Assembly: GCA_024508855.1 (NCBI GenBank)
Contig: JANINJ010000095.1
Span: 27,762 to 91,761, forward strand
DNA length: 64,000 nt
DNA from: Xanthobacteraceae bacterium
Lineage (GTDB): Bacteria; Pseudomonadota; Alphaproteobacteria; Rhizobiales; Xanthobacteraceae
Direction: 5' to 3'
Shown here: piece by piece, positions 44,210 through 53,263 of the stretch
Numbering within the stretch: position 1 is the first letter of the stretch
Layout: each line of letters begins with the position of its first letter
Program-made: the position numbers and the translations under genes
The notes under the pieces: model-generated
What the model saw: the letters and a program-made list of their open reading frames with translations, nothing else
What the model was told of the DNA's origin: nothing
The model's database searches: none

Positions 44210-45370
44210 TCAGCTATTTCTCGGCCGCATGCGCAGAATGCGGCCCTCTTTATTGTCGGTGAGAATATAGATTGCGCCGTCACGCCCCTGTCGCACATCG
44301 CGGATGCGTTCGTTGAGGCCTTCGAGCATTCTCTCGTCGCTGACGACGCGATTGCCGTCGAGAACCAGCCGCGACAGCAGCTTCGATTTGAGCCCGCCGT
44401 TGAACAGGCTGCCCTTCCATGCCGGAAACAGATCGCCGGTGTAGAACATCATTCCCGACGTCGCGATCGACGGCGCCCAATACCAGATCGGGTCGGTTAC
44501 ACCGGCGGCCTTCTGCTTGCCTTTCCCGACCGGCGAACCGTCATAGTTGCGGCCATAGCTGACCAACGGCCAGCCGTAGTTGCCGCCTTTCGAGATGATA
44601 TTGATTTCGTCTCCACCCATCGGGCCGTGCTCCTGCTCCCACAGCTCGCCGGTCGCAGGATTGAATGCGAGGCCTTCCGGATTTCGCACGCCGAAGGCCC
44701 AGACTTCCGGACGCGCGCCGGAGGTTTTCAGAAACGGATTCTCCGGCGGTGACGATCCGTCGGGACGAATGTGAATGACCTTGCCCAGGTGATTGTCGAG
44801 CGACTGGACCGGCAACGCCTGCCGGCTGTTCGCCGCGTGATCGCCCAACGTCACGAACAGGCTTCCGTCTTCCGCCTCGACAATGCGGCACCCGATGTTG
44901 ATGATCGCGGGGCCGCGCGTAACGGGCCCGATCTGATGAAAGATGGTTGTGACGCGATCGAGCCGCGGCGATTCATCGGCAAGAAGTCTCGCCCGGGCCA
45001 CGGCCAGCCTCGCACCGCCATCCGCACCTTCGCCGTAACAGAAATAGATCATGCGCGTGGTGGCGAAGTCGCGCGCCACCACGACATCGAGCAGGCCGGA
45101 TTGCCCCCTTGCATACACCGCGGGCACGCCACCGATCGGCGGCGACACCCGGCCGTTACGCACCAGACGCAGACGGCCGGTGCGTTCCGTCACCAGCATT
45201 TCGCCGCTCGGCAGGAATGCAAGAGACCACGGATATTCGAGGTTGTTGGCAACGGTGGACAGAACGACGTCCCCGGCCGAGGTGGCGAAGATGATTTCGT
45301 CGGCTTTGCCGGGACCATTCAACGCCAACAACAGCGCGCCCGAAGCAAACAGCGTTCTCAGCGTTTTCAT
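44210..45370 (-). CDS. Periplasmic PQQ-dependent sugar dehydrogenase
   Basis: This is a 386-residue protein of the YliI/soluble aldose dehydrogenase family. The signal peptide is residues 1-23 (ending GKA-DE), followed by NLEYPWSLAFLPSGEMLVTE. The family-typical GDHAANSRQALPVQSLDNHLGKV region, FGVRNPEGLAFNP, LWEQEHGPMGGDEINII and NYGWPLVSYG also follow. These blocks carry the PQQ and Ca2+ contacts in E. coli YliI. It would oxidise an aldose at the periplasmic face. It is a second such enzyme besides the lipoprotein at 12819. It lies upstream of box genes on the same strand but 183 bp away, and is not obviously part of their operon. Confidence 0.9.
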   Translation of the reverse strand: MKTLRTLFASGALLLALNGPGKADEIIFATSAGDVVLSTVANNLEYPWSLAFLPSGEMLVTERTGRLRLVRNGRVSPPIGGVPAVYARGQSGLLDVVVARDFATTRMIYFCYGEGADGGARLAVARARLLADESPRLDRVTTIFHQIGPVTRGPAIINIGCRIVEAEDGSLFVTLGDHAANSRQALPVQSLDNHLGKVIHIRPDGSSPPENPFLKTSGARPEVWAFGVRNPEGLAFNPATGELWEQEHGPMGGDEINIISKGGNYGWPLVSYGRNYDGSPVGKGKQKAAGVTDPIWYWAPSIATSGMMFYTGDLFPAWKGSLFNGGLKSKLLSRLVLDGNRVVSDERMLEGLNERIRDVRQGRDGAIYILTDNKEGRILRMRPRNS

Positions 45371-45553
45371 TGCGCCTATCGCCCCACATTGCCGACCCGA
45401 CGAAGTAGACTATGAGGTGAAGGCGAAAATACGCTCCATCATTTTGCGTGAGCAGCCCCCGCGCGAAGGACATAGCTCCTCACGTTGCTGTGACACGGCG
45501 GTGATCGGAGCCGACGAAGTGCCTTGCAAACAGGCAGAGCGACCCTTCGACGA

Positions 45554-46747
45554 TCAATAGGTCTCGACGTGATAGCGGCCGCTGTCGCGCATCGCAGCTT
45601 TCAATGCGGCCCAGTCGGTCGAAGCGCCGCGGCAGACATCGGCGAAGGCTTCGTCGACGCCGGTCTCCATGCCCTTGAGGCCGCAGATATAGACGTGGGT
45701 ATTGGCGTTGCCGAGCAGCGTCGCGATCTGCGCCGCCTCGCCGCGAATGCGGTCCTGCACATAGACCCGCGGCTGGCCCGGCACCCGCGAATAGCAGAAA
45801 TGTTTGCCAAGCAATTTCTCCGGCACTTTCTGCAGCGGCCCGAAATACGGCAACTCCTCCGGACGCCGCGCGCCGAAGAACAGCAGCAGCCGCCCCGCCG
45901 CATCGGGCATCGCGCGGCGGCGACGCTCGGTAAAGGCGCGGAACGGCGCGGAGCCGGTACCGGTGCAGATCATGATGATGTTCGCGGCCGGATCGTTCGG
46001 ATGCAGGAAGGTCGCGCCGAACGGTCCGGTGACGTCCACCTTCGCGCCGCGCGGCAGGTCGCACAGATAGTTCGAGCAGACGCCCTGCGGCTCGCGCTTC
46101 ACCGTCAGCGCCAGATTGTTGGTGTTGGGCCGCTCGCCATCGCGCGAACTCGCCACCGAATAGAGCCGCACCAGATGCGGCTTGCCTTCCGAATCGACGC
46201 CCGGCGCCACGATGCCGATGCTCTGGCCTTCCAGTACCGGAAACGGCTGGTCGCCGAAATCGAGAATGATGTGGCGCACATCGGAATCCGCATCCGTATG
46301 CGTCAGCCGGAAATTGCCGGTAACCGTCGCCTTGGCCGACTTGCCGCGATTGTAGAGATTGACCGTTGGCTTGCTGGCCGAATGCGGCGCCACCGCCTTG
46401 CCGCCGAGGCCCTTGCGCGCCTCTTCGAGCAGCGCGCCGATCTCGTCTTCCAGCGCCTCGACCGCGACGCCGCTGTCGCTGCTCTCCACTTCTTCTTGCG
46501 CCGGCAGGTCGCTCCAGGAGAACTGATCCTCGAGCGAATAGGGTTTCGCGACCACGCGCCAGTTATCGATCGCGCCGGTCGGGCACGGCGAGATGCAATC
46601 CATGCAGTAGTTGCAGATTTCCGCGTTCACCACATAGTTGTTGTCGTCGTGGGTAATCGCATCGATCGGGCACGTCTCTTCGCACGTGTTGCACCGGATG
46701 CAGATTTCCGGATCGATCAGGTGCTGCTTCTTGAGCGGTGCGTTCAT
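45554..46747 (-). CDS. boxA: Benzoyl-CoA 2,3-epoxidase reductase component BoxA
   Basis: This is a 397-residue flavo-iron-sulfur reductase that passes electrons from NADPH to BoxB. The N-terminal two-[4Fe-4S] ferredoxin has [12 protein letters not shown] and [12 protein letters not shown] (residues about 17-60). A linker of about 80 residues follows, then a ferredoxin-NADP reductase module: [14 protein letters not shown] binds [15 protein letters not shown] binds NADP, and the C-terminus ends RYHVETY. It is third in the boxC-boxB-boxA order on this strand, 141 bp behind boxB, with a family 2 repeat in the gap. Confidence 0.97.
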   Translation of the reverse strand: MNAPLKKQHLIDPEICIRCNTCEETCPIDAITHDDNNYVVNAEICNYCMDCISPCPTGAIDNWRVVAKPYSLEDQFSWSDLPAQEEVESSDSGVAVEALEDEIGALLEEARKGLGGKAVAPHSASKPTVNLYNRGKSAKATVTGNFRLTHTDADSDVRHIILDFGDQPFPVLEGQSIGIVAPGVDSEGKPHLVRLYSVASSRDGERPNTNNLALTVKREPQGVCSNYLCDLPRGAKVDVTGPFGATFLHPNDPAANIIMICTGTGSAPFRAFTERRRRAMPDAAGRLLLFFGARRPEELPYFGPLQKVPEKLLGKHFCYSRVPGQPRVYVQDRIRGEAAQIATLLGNANTHVYICGLKGMETGVDEAFADVCRGASTDWAALKAAMRDSGRYHVETY

Positions 46748-46770
46748 GTCGAGCCCGTAACGGTGAACCC

Positions 46771-46877
46771 GTCACCCTGAGGAGGCCGCTTCTTCAGCGG
46801 CCCTCGAAGGGCGACGGAGGTGTTGGAGACTGCCATCCTTCGAGGCTCGGCGAAATCGCCTCGCACCTCAGGATGAC
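46771..46877. repeat. Nested palindromic repeat, family 2, between boxB and boxA
   Basis: GTCACCCTGAGG at one end and TCGCACCTCAGGATGAC at the other form the outer stem, with CCCTCGAAGGGCG and CATCCTTCGAGGC inside. It resembles 16778-16887. As RNA it would lie within the box mRNA and could modulate boxA expression relative to boxB. Confidence 0.85.
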
Positions 46878-46888
46878 GGCCTCGCTTC

Positions 46889-48334
46889 TTACGCCGCGAT
46901 CTTCACATATTCGAAATCGCCCGGCTTGTTGTCGATCCCGACCTTGGGCGCGGCGATCCAGTTGGCGAACTTGCCCGGCTCGCTTACCGGCTGCATCAGC
47001 GACGAAATGAAATCGCCATCGTCGGCGGAAGGCAGATAGTCGCCCTTCACCCTTGCCCAGTCGGCGTCGCTGACGATGACGCCCTTCGGCGTGGCGTTGA
47101 TATCCTTGAACTCGCCGATGTCGCGATGGAACGCGGTGTGCGGCAATTCGAGACGGAAATTGACGCCGGCCTTCTCGATGATCTTATTCCAGCGTTCGAC
47201 GCCCCTGGCGCAGTCGGCGGTGTAATCGTCGCGCAGCCGCATGTTGAGCGCGGTCAGCGCCGGCTCGTCGACCAGCTTGATCTCGCCATCGACGAATTTC
47301 AGCACCTGATAGATGTCGTTGGTCAGGCGATGATCGTCCTCGATCTTGGTTTCCTGGAAGCGGCCCTTCAGCCCCGAATTGTAGAAGTTCGCGGCGTTGG
47401 TGGAGACTTCCGAGCCGAACAGATCGAGCGACAGCGAATAGTGCAGGTTCATCTTCTTCTGCATAGTCGGCAGGTCGATGACGCCGAGTGCACGCACCTT
47501 GGCGATCTCGTTCGGATCTTCGATGCCGGCGGCCTTCATCGCCTCGCAGGTGCGCTGCAGGACGCGGCCGACGCCGGTTTCGCCGACGAACATGTGATGC
47601 GCTTCTTCCGTCAGCATGAAGCGGCAGGTGCGCGACAACGGATCGAAGCCGGATTGCGCCAGGCTTTCGAGCTGCATCTTGCCGTCGCGGTCGGTGAAGA
47701 AGGTGAACATGAAGAACGACAGCCAGTCCGGCGTCGCTTCATTGAAGGCGCCGAGCATGCGCGGTGCGTCGGCATCGCCCGAGCGGCGGCGCAACAGATC
47801 GTCCGCCTCCTCGCGGCCGTCGCGGCCGAAATATTTCTGCAGCAGATAGACCATCGCCCACAGATGGCGGCCTTCCTCGACATTGACCTGGAACAAGTTG
47901 CGCATGTCGTAAAGCGACGGCGCGGTCTTGCCGAGATGGCGCTGCTGCTCAACCGAGGCCGGCTCGGTGTCGCCCTGAATGACGACCAGACGGCGCAACA
48001 TCGCGCGATATTCGCCGGGCACTTCCTGCCACGCCGGTTCGCCCATGTGCTGGCCGAAATTCACCTTGCGCTCGGTATCCTGCGGCGCGAGCAGCACGCC
48101 CCAGCGATAATCCGGCATCTTGACGTAATCGAACTTGGCCCAGCCCTTCGGATCGACGCTGATCGCGGTGCGTAGATAGACCAGCGATTCCTGGAAACCG
48201 TCCGGCCCCATGTCGTTCCACCAATCGAGATAGCCCGGATGCCAGCCTTCAAGCGCCTTCAGCACCTGACGGTCCTCGGTGAGATTCACGTTGTTCGGAA
48301 TCTTGGTGCTGTAGTCGACGTTCATGATGTTCAT
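46889..48334 (-). CDS. boxB: Benzoyl-CoA 2,3-epoxidase oxygenase component BoxB
   Basis: This 481-residue di-iron oxygenase adds one oxygen to benzoyl-CoA to give the 2,3-epoxide. The carboxylate-bridged metal helices are visible: VNVEEGRHLWAMVYLL (E-x-x-H) and LTEEAHHMFVGE (second E-x-x-H). The start region MNIMNVDYSTKIPNNVNL matches BoxB. Start 48334 has AGGAG 8 bases upstream. It acts with BoxA. The length and the family-typical C-terminus (KPGDFEYVKIAA) are complete. Confidence 0.97.
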   Translation of the reverse strand: MNIMNVDYSTKIPNNVNLTEDRQVLKALEGWHPGYLDWWNDMGPDGFQESLVYLRTAISVDPKGWAKFDYVKMPDYRWGVLLAPQDTERKVNFGQHMGEPAWQEVPGEYRAMLRRLVVIQGDTEPASVEQQRHLGKTAPSLYDMRNLFQVNVEEGRHLWAMVYLLQKYFGRDGREEADDLLRRRSGDADAPRMLGAFNEATPDWLSFFMFTFFTDRDGKMQLESLAQSGFDPLSRTCRFMLTEEAHHMFVGETGVGRVLQRTCEAMKAAGIEDPNEIAKVRALGVIDLPTMQKKMNLHYSLSLDLFGSEVSTNAANFYNSGLKGRFQETKIEDDHRLTNDIYQVLKFVDGEIKLVDEPALTALNMRLRDDYTADCARGVERWNKIIEKAGVNFRLELPHTAFHRDIGEFKDINATPKGVIVSDADWARVKGDYLPSADDGDFISSLMQPVSEPGKFANWIAAPKVGIDNKPGDFEYVKIAA

Positions 48335-48355
48335 GGCGTACTCCTGTTCAATCTC

Positions 48356-48478
48356 GTGTCCCGGACGCGATGCCGCGCGAAGCGGTGCATCGCAGAGCCG
48401 GGACCGCTTCAACGGCTGCCTTCGTGACGGTCCCGGTTCTGCATCGCGTCACTTCGTGCCGCAGTGCGCCCGGGACAC
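48356..48478. repeat. Palindromic repeat, family 3, between boxC and boxB
   Basis: The ends GTGTCCCGGACGCGATGCCG and GCGCCCGGGACAC are complementary. Inside, TGCATCGCAGAGCCGGGACC pairs with GGTCCCGGTTCTGCATCGCG. No other copy of this family is in the window. It occupies nearly the whole boxC-boxB gap. Confidence 0.85.
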
Positions 48479-48489
48479 GCGCTATTTCC

Positions 48490-50178
48490 TCAAACCCTCG
48501 TCATATCGAATTGCGCCCGCTCGCCGGTGCCGTAGCGCCGCAGCGCGCCGTTTTCGCCGACCGCGTTGGGCCGCTGGAAGATCCAGTTCTGCCACGCGGT
48601 AAGGCGTGAAAAGATTTTCGATTCCATCGTCTCCGGCCCGACGAAGCGCAAGTTGGCTTCCATGCCCGTGAGCGAGTCCGGCGAGAAACTGGTGCGCTCC
48701 TCGAAAAACACCCGCACCTCGTCGTCCCAATCGATGTCGTCCAGCGCGAAGGTGACGAGACCGAGTTCCTCGGCGGTCTCGGCATCGAGCGATTCACCGA
48801 TCTTCGCCTTTGCATCGTCAACCTGGGAAGGATCGGCCTGAAAACGCGACTGCAATCGGGTCAGGCCATGGCTCATCGGATAGGGCCCGAAATTCATGGC
48901 GTTGAGCATGATCGCCGGCGGCGGGCGGTTGTCGCCCTGCTTTTGGCCGACCAGCATGTAGGAGCGGTCCGCGGCGAACACGAGTTCGGCCAGCGTACCG
49001 ACGAAACAGGAGCCGGGCTCGACCAAGGTCACCAGCGTGCGCGAGGTGACATCGATGCGCTTCAGCACCCGCTTCCAATAGTGGCGGATCTCGTTGACCA
49101 GCCAGTGATCCTTGTTCTTGTCCAGGAAGTCGTCATAGGCCGCGACCATCGCGCCGTCGCCATGCGACTTGAACACCAGCATCGCGATCTCGAGTTCGTT
49201 GATGCGCAGATGCAGGATGGCGTCGTCCAGTTCGCGCGCGACCTGCAGCGACCAGAAATCCGCGCCCTGCCCAATCATCCCGTCGACATCCGCCGGCGGC
49301 GCAGCCTCCGGTGCCTTGATAGAGATAGTGGCGATGCGCTGCGCGCGATTGATTTCGACATCGACGAAATCGTAATGCAAACCGTTGTCGTCGATCTTGC
49401 GATGAAGCGGCGTCAGCGCGATGCCTTTGCCGTTGCCATTCCGTTTCGAGCCGGCGGCGAATTCCTTGGCGCGCTCGGCGATCTTCGCTTCCAGCTTGCT
49501 GTTGGGCGCGATCTCATCGACCAGCCGCCACTGCACGGCGCGCTTGCCCTTGATGCCTTCCTCGATGGTGCAGAAATAATCGGCGTGATCGCGACGCACC
49601 TTGCGCTTGTCGACGACGCGCGTCAGCCCGCCGGTGCCCGGCAGCACCGCAAGCAGCGGCACTTCCGGCAGCGCCACGGCCGCGGAGCCGTCATCGGCCA
49701 TCATGATGTGATCAGTGGCGAGCGCGAGTTCGTAACCGCCACCGGCCGCGGTGCCGTTCACGACGCTGATGAATTTCTGACCGGAATTCTCGCTGGAATC
49801 TTCCAGACCGTTGCGGGTCTCGTTGGTGAACTTGCAGAAGTTCACCTTGTGCGCATGGGTCGATCCCGCCAGCATGCGGATGTTGGCGCCGGCACAGAAC
49901 ACCCGGTTCTTGCCCGAGCGCACGACAACCACCTTCACCTCGGGATGCTCGAAGCGCAGCCGCTGCACGGCATCGGCCAGTTCGATATCGACACCGAGAT
50001 CGTATGAATTGAGCTTGAGCTGGTAGCCCTCGAACAGGCCGCCGTTCTCATCCACATCCATGGTCAGCGTGGCGACGTCGCCATCGACGGCGATCTTCCA
50101 GTGCCGGTAGCGGCTCGGGTCGGTCTGGAAATCAATATGCTTGGCGCCGTTCGCGAGCACCCGATCTTCACCGGCCAT
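48490..50178 (-). CDS. boxC: 2,3-epoxybenzoyl-CoA dihydrolase BoxC
   Basis: This is a 562-residue crotonase-superfamily enzyme. It hydrolytically opens the ring of 2,3-epoxybenzoyl-CoA, releasing formate and 3,4-dehydroadipyl-CoA semialdehyde. It has two crotonase-like halves: the first has VVVVRSGKNRVFCAGANIRM and AAGGGYELALATDHIMMAD, the second AELVFAADRSYMLVG. The ATG at 50178 is preferred; the GTG three codons before lacks a spaced ribosome site. It is first of boxCBA. TGCA-type operator motifs lie just upstream in the 97-bp gap to the DUF309 stop. Confidence 0.96.
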   Translation of the reverse strand: MAGEDRVLANGAKHIDFQTDPSRYRHWKIAVDGDVATLTMDVDENGGLFEGYQLKLNSYDLGVDIELADAVQRLRFEHPEVKVVVVRSGKNRVFCAGANIRMLAGSTHAHKVNFCKFTNETRNGLEDSSENSGQKFISVVNGTAAGGGYELALATDHIMMADDGSAAVALPEVPLLAVLPGTGGLTRVVDKRKVRRDHADYFCTIEEGIKGKRAVQWRLVDEIAPNSKLEAKIAERAKEFAAGSKRNGNGKGIALTPLHRKIDDNGLHYDFVDVEINRAQRIATISIKAPEAAPPADVDGMIGQGADFWSLQVARELDDAILHLRINELEIAMLVFKSHGDGAMVAAYDDFLDKNKDHWLVNEIRHYWKRVLKRIDVTSRTLVTLVEPGSCFVGTLAELVFAADRSYMLVGQKQGDNRPPPAIMLNAMNFGPYPMSHGLTRLQSRFQADPSQVDDAKAKIGESLDAETAEELGLVTFALDDIDWDDEVRVFFEERTSFSPDSLTGMEANLRFVGPETMESKIFSRLTAWQNWIFQRPNAVGENGALRRYGTGERAQFDMTRV

Positions 50179-50207
50179 TGGGCCCACCCTGCTGAGTTTG
50201 GTTAGCG

Positions 50208-50275
50208 TTGATATGCAACATAATGCATGTTTTAGAGCGCGTCCAGAGAGAAAATTCGCAAAACTGCATTTTGTT
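50208..50275 (-). promoter_or_regulatory. Putative BoxR operator/promoter of boxCBA
   Basis: The short gap before boxC contains TGCA at 50214-50217, 50224-50227 and 50265-50268. The first two form TGCA-N6-TGCA (ATATGCAACATAATGCATG), one helical turn apart. BzdR/BoxR-type regulators of betaproteobacterial benzoate genes bind operators built on TGCA repeats. The stretch is AT-rich compared with the coding DNA. The assignment to BoxR is inference. Confidence 0.55.
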
Positions 50276-50785
50276 TCATGTTACCTCGAACAACACGGGG
50301 CTGATCGGGGCTGCCCCGGAATCGCCGCCAGTTTGCCGCAACGATTCCGCAAGCCGCTCCGCCGGAAAACTCTCGGCAAATCCGCCGCCGTTTCCGCCCG
50401 CCCTGCGGACCCGCAACTCCTCCAGTCCCGCCAGCGCCTCGGCGTACAATCGCGTCGCCGCATTCGCTCGCTGCATCTTCGATTTGAGATTGCCGTTTGC
50501 AGTCTGGATGCAGGCGCGCAGCAGAATTCGTTCTCGGCCGCCCTGCGGCGCAGCCGCCCACACCGCTTCAAGGATTTCGTGACACTCCCAGAAAAATCCG
50601 GCGTCGTTGAGTGCGAGCCCATAACGCAGTGCCGGATGCCGCGCCGGCACAAAGCCTTCGAAGCGCGCCGGCACCAATGCCTTCACCGGCGCAAGGCGTT
50701 CGTGATCGGCCTGCAGCGTTTCGCCGGGAACGAAAGCCCAGCTTGGAAACAGGAATCCTGCAGATGAGATTTTCACAGGTCTCAT
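50276..50785 (-). CDS. DUF309 domain protein in the box cluster
   Basis: This is a 169-residue soluble protein. The DUF309 core is plain: ALRYGLALNDAGFFWECHEILEAVW (about 52-76; quoted key part NDAGFFWECHEILEAVW), then GRERILLRACIQTANGNLK. The E-x-x-E/H-rich helix resembles a metal- or ligand-binding helical hairpin, but no function is established. It sits directly upstream of boxC, so it may assist benzoyl-CoA metabolism. A G-G-G-A-G ribosome site is placed 7 bases before ATG 50785. That ATG lies inside a perfect 13-bp inverted repeat, which suggests translational control. Confidence 0.83.
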   Translation of the reverse strand: MRPVKISSAGFLFPSWAFVPGETLQADHERLAPVKALVPARFEGFVPARHPALRYGLALNDAGFFWECHEILEAVWAAAPQGGRERILLRACIQTANGNLKSKMQRANAATRLYAEALAGLEELRVRRAGGNGGGFAESFPAERLAESLRQTGGDSGAAPISPVLFEVT

Positions 50786-50792
50786 CTGCAGG
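50757..50792 (-). promoter_or_regulatory. Inverted repeat enclosing the DUF309 start codon
   Basis: In mRNA sense CCTGCAGATGAGA is followed, after ten bases, by its perfect complement TCTCATCTGCAGG. The ATG of the DUF309 gene is within the 5' arm, and GGGAG stands just outside the hairpin. A folded mRNA would hide the start codon. The arms also contain TGCA, so a DNA-operator role is an alternative. Confidence 0.7.
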
Positions 50793-50809
50793 CTCCCGCG
50801 CCGATGCGC

Positions 50810-51625
50810 TCACGCCACGCGCGGCATGCCTTCATGCATGCGCAGGATGCGATTGGCGAACTCCGACAATGCTGCAAGCGTTACGCCCGGCGCTTCGCGA
50901 TGTGGCGAGTGCCCCGCCGTCGCGATCGTCGTGACATCGACCGGGCAATAGCATTCCTCCTGCGCAATCTCGACCTGGCGCATGGTGCCGTATTGATCGT
51001 TCACGCCTTGCAGGATCGCAACCGGCACGCGGATGTAAGCGAGAGAATCCGAGATGTCCCAATCGCGGAAACGCGGATCGAGCCACGCATCGTTCCAGCC
51101 ATAGAAAGCGTTGTCGACGTCCTTGTGCCAGCGCGCCAGCTTCGAACGCAGATCGGCTTTCTCGTAAATCTCCTTGATCTCCGCAATCGAGCGCACCGAG
51201 ATATCCTCGACGACGAAGTGCGGCGCGATCAGCGCGATGCCACGCACCCGATGATCCTGGATGCCGCCTGCATAGATCGCTGCGATCGATGCACCGTCCG
51301 AATGACCAAGCAGAATGCCGCGCCGGAAGCCGATCGCGTCCAGCACTTTCGGCAATACGTCGAGCGCCTCGACATGCATGTAGTCGGGCTGACGCGGCAA
51401 CCGCGCCGGGCTCGACGCGCCGTAGCCTGCGCGCGAATAGACGAAAATGCCCGCGCCGGTGGCTTCGGCAAGCTTGTCGGGGAAGTCGCTCCACAAGTCT
51501 ACCGAGCCGAGGCCTTCGTGCAGCATGACGATGGTCGGCGCAACGTCAGGCGCCGGGCCGATCATCCGGTATTCGAGATCGGAGTCGGCAATGGTGAGTG
51601 TGCCGACAGGAGAGAGGGTGTTCAT
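50810..51625 (-). CDS. Alpha/beta hydrolase in the box cluster
   Basis: This is a 271-residue alpha/beta-fold hydrolase. The nucleophile elbow is LLGHSDGASIA (Ser about 110), the acid is probably Asp in GVNDQYGTM, and the His is in TAGHSPHRE. The oxyanion region is MLHEGLGSVDLWSDFP. Hydrolases of this type recur in box clusters and may act on CoA thioesters or lactones formed in the pathway (inference). It is followed by the DUF309 gene after 24 bp and preceded by bclA with a 96-bp gap containing one TGCA and a CACAA-type palindrome. Confidence 0.9.
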   Translation of the reverse strand: MNTLSPVGTLTIADSDLEYRMIGPAPDVAPTIVMLHEGLGSVDLWSDFPDKLAEATGAGIFVYSRAGYGASSPARLPRQPDYMHVEALDVLPKVLDAIGFRRGILLGHSDGASIAAIYAGGIQDHRVRGIALIAPHFVVEDISVRSIAEIKEIYEKADLRSKLARWHKDVDNAFYGWNDAWLDPRFRDWDISDSLAYIRVPVAILQGVNDQYGTMRQVEIAQEECYCPVDVTTIATAGHSPHREAPGVTLAALSEFANRILRMHEGMPRVA

Positions 51626-51721
51626 CCGGTTCGACCTTTCAAACAGTTACTTCCGCACTGCATGGATCTCAGCGCCTGGCCGCGACCACACAACAATTGT
51701 GCGGCAATATTATTTCTGCCT

Positions 51722-53263
51722 TCACCCTTCGCGCAATTTGAACCGCTGTATCTTGCCGGTCGCCGTCTTCGGCAATGCCTCGACAACCTCGATCCAGCGC
51801 GGATATTTCCACGGACCCACCGCCTGCTTGACGTGTTCCTTCAACGCATCGTGCAGGCCATCGGTTTTCGCGTCCGCCTTCAACACCACGTATGCCTTCG
51901 GCTTCAGCAAACCTTCGCCGTCGGCTTCCGGCACCACCGCGGCTTCGAGAATTGCCGGATGCGTGATCAGCGCGCTCTCGACTTCGAATGGCGACACCCA
52001 GATGCCAGAGACCTTGAACATGTCGTCGGCGCGGCCGCAGTAAGTGTAACGCCCTTCCGCATCGCGCGTGTATTTGTCGCCGGTGCGGGTCCATCCGCCT
52101 TCGAAGGTCTGGCGACTCTTGCTGCGCTGATTCCAGTAACCTTCCGCAGCCGACGGTGCATTGACGAGAAGTTCGCCGACATCGCCATCGGCAACATCCG
52201 CACCGCCGTCATCGACAAGCCGCACCGCATAACCCGGCACCGGCCGTCCCGAGGTGCCGTACTTCACATCGCCCGGCGCGTTGGACAGGAAGATGTGGAG
52301 CAGTTCGGTCGAACCGACGCCATCGAGAATGTCGACACCGAAGCGCGAGCGCCAGTGATTGCCGACGGACTCCGGCAGCGCTTCGCCGGCCGAAGTGCAG
52401 ACGCGCAATCGCGCGCCACCGCTGGCGCTCTTCTGCGCCTCATCATTGAGCATCGCCGCGAACAGCGTCGGCACGCCGAAGAAGATGCTGGGATTGTAGC
52501 GTTGCATCAATTCGAACATGCGCGCCGGCGTCGGACGTTCGGCATTGAGCACCGTACTCGCGCCGACCGACATCGGGAATGTCAGCGCGTTGCCGAGGCC
52601 GTAGGCAAAAAACAATTTCGCCGCCGACAGGCCGACATCATTCTCCCGAATGCCGAGCACCTGACTGGCATAAGTCTCCGCAGTGGCCGCCAGATTGGAA
52701 TGCAGATGCCGCACGCCTTTCGGCATCCCCGTCGAGCCCGAGGAGTAGAGCCAGAATGCCGGCTCATCGGAATGGGTCCGCGCCGTCTCGAACGTGTCGG
52801 ATTCCTTCGCGATCTCGTCCGACAATTTCTTCTGTCCGTGCGCGTCACCGCCCGCGACGACGACATGCTCGAGATCCGGCATGCGGCCCGCAACGTCGCG
52901 CACCGCAGGCCACAACGCTTCCGACACGAACAGCACCTTGGCCCGGCAGTCCGCGAGGATGTAGGCATATTGCTCGGCGGTCAGCAGCGTATTCAACGGC
53001 ACCGGCACCACACCGGCGCGAATGGCGCCGAGGAAGACGATCGGAAAGTCGACCGTATCCAGCATGATCATCGCGACGCGCTCTTCGCGGCGCACACCGA
53101 GGCGGCGCAGCATGTTCGCGAGACGACGGCTCTGCGTCTGCAATTCGCCGTAGGTGAGGTCCGACACGGTGTCGGTGAAAGCCAGCTTGCCGCCGCGCCC
53201 TTCCTCCACATTGCGATCCAGCAGCCAGGTCACGGCATTATAGGAGTCCGGCAAACCGCTCAT
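51722..53263 (-). CDS. bclA: Benzoate-CoA ligase
   Basis: This 513-residue AMP-forming acyl-CoA synthetase activates benzoate to benzoyl-CoA and is the entry step of the box pathway. The P-loop-like motif is WLYSSGSTGMPKGVRH, followed by FFAYGLGNALTFPMSVG, GVGSTELLHIFLSN, TGDKYTRDAEGRYTYCGRADD and the C-terminal catalytic Lys in LPKTATGKIQRF. The N-terminal NAVTWLLDRNVEEGRGGKLA is typical of benzoate-CoA ligases. It is divergent from boxR across 171 bp. Substrate specificity beyond benzoate cannot be read from the sequence. Confidence 0.95.
   Translation of the reverse strand: MSGLPDSYNAVTWLLDRNVEEGRGGKLAFTDTVSDLTYGELQTQSRRLANMLRRLGVRREERVAMIMLDTVDFPIVFLGAIRAGVVPVPLNTLLTAEQYAYILADCRAKVLFVSEALWPAVRDVAGRMPDLEHVVVAGGDAHGQKKLSDEIAKESDTFETARTHSDEPAFWLYSSGSTGMPKGVRHLHSNLAATAETYASQVLGIRENDVGLSAAKLFFAYGLGNALTFPMSVGASTVLNAERPTPARMFELMQRYNPSIFFGVPTLFAAMLNDEAQKSASGGARLRVCTSAGEALPESVGNHWRSRFGVDILDGVGSTELLHIFLSNAPGDVKYGTSGRPVPGYAVRLVDDGGADVADGDVGELLVNAPSAAEGYWNQRSKSRQTFEGGWTRTGDKYTRDAEGRYTYCGRADDMFKVSGIWVSPFEVESALITHPAILEAAVVPEADGEGLLKPKAYVVLKADAKTDGLHDALKEHVKQAVGPWKYPRWIEVVEALPKTATGKIQRFKLREG

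Noticed and set aside
51626..51721. CACAACAATTGTG palindrome and one TGCA as an operator of the hydrolase gene
   Set aside because: The palindrome is short and imperfect and the TGCA is single; chance occurrence cannot be excluded.
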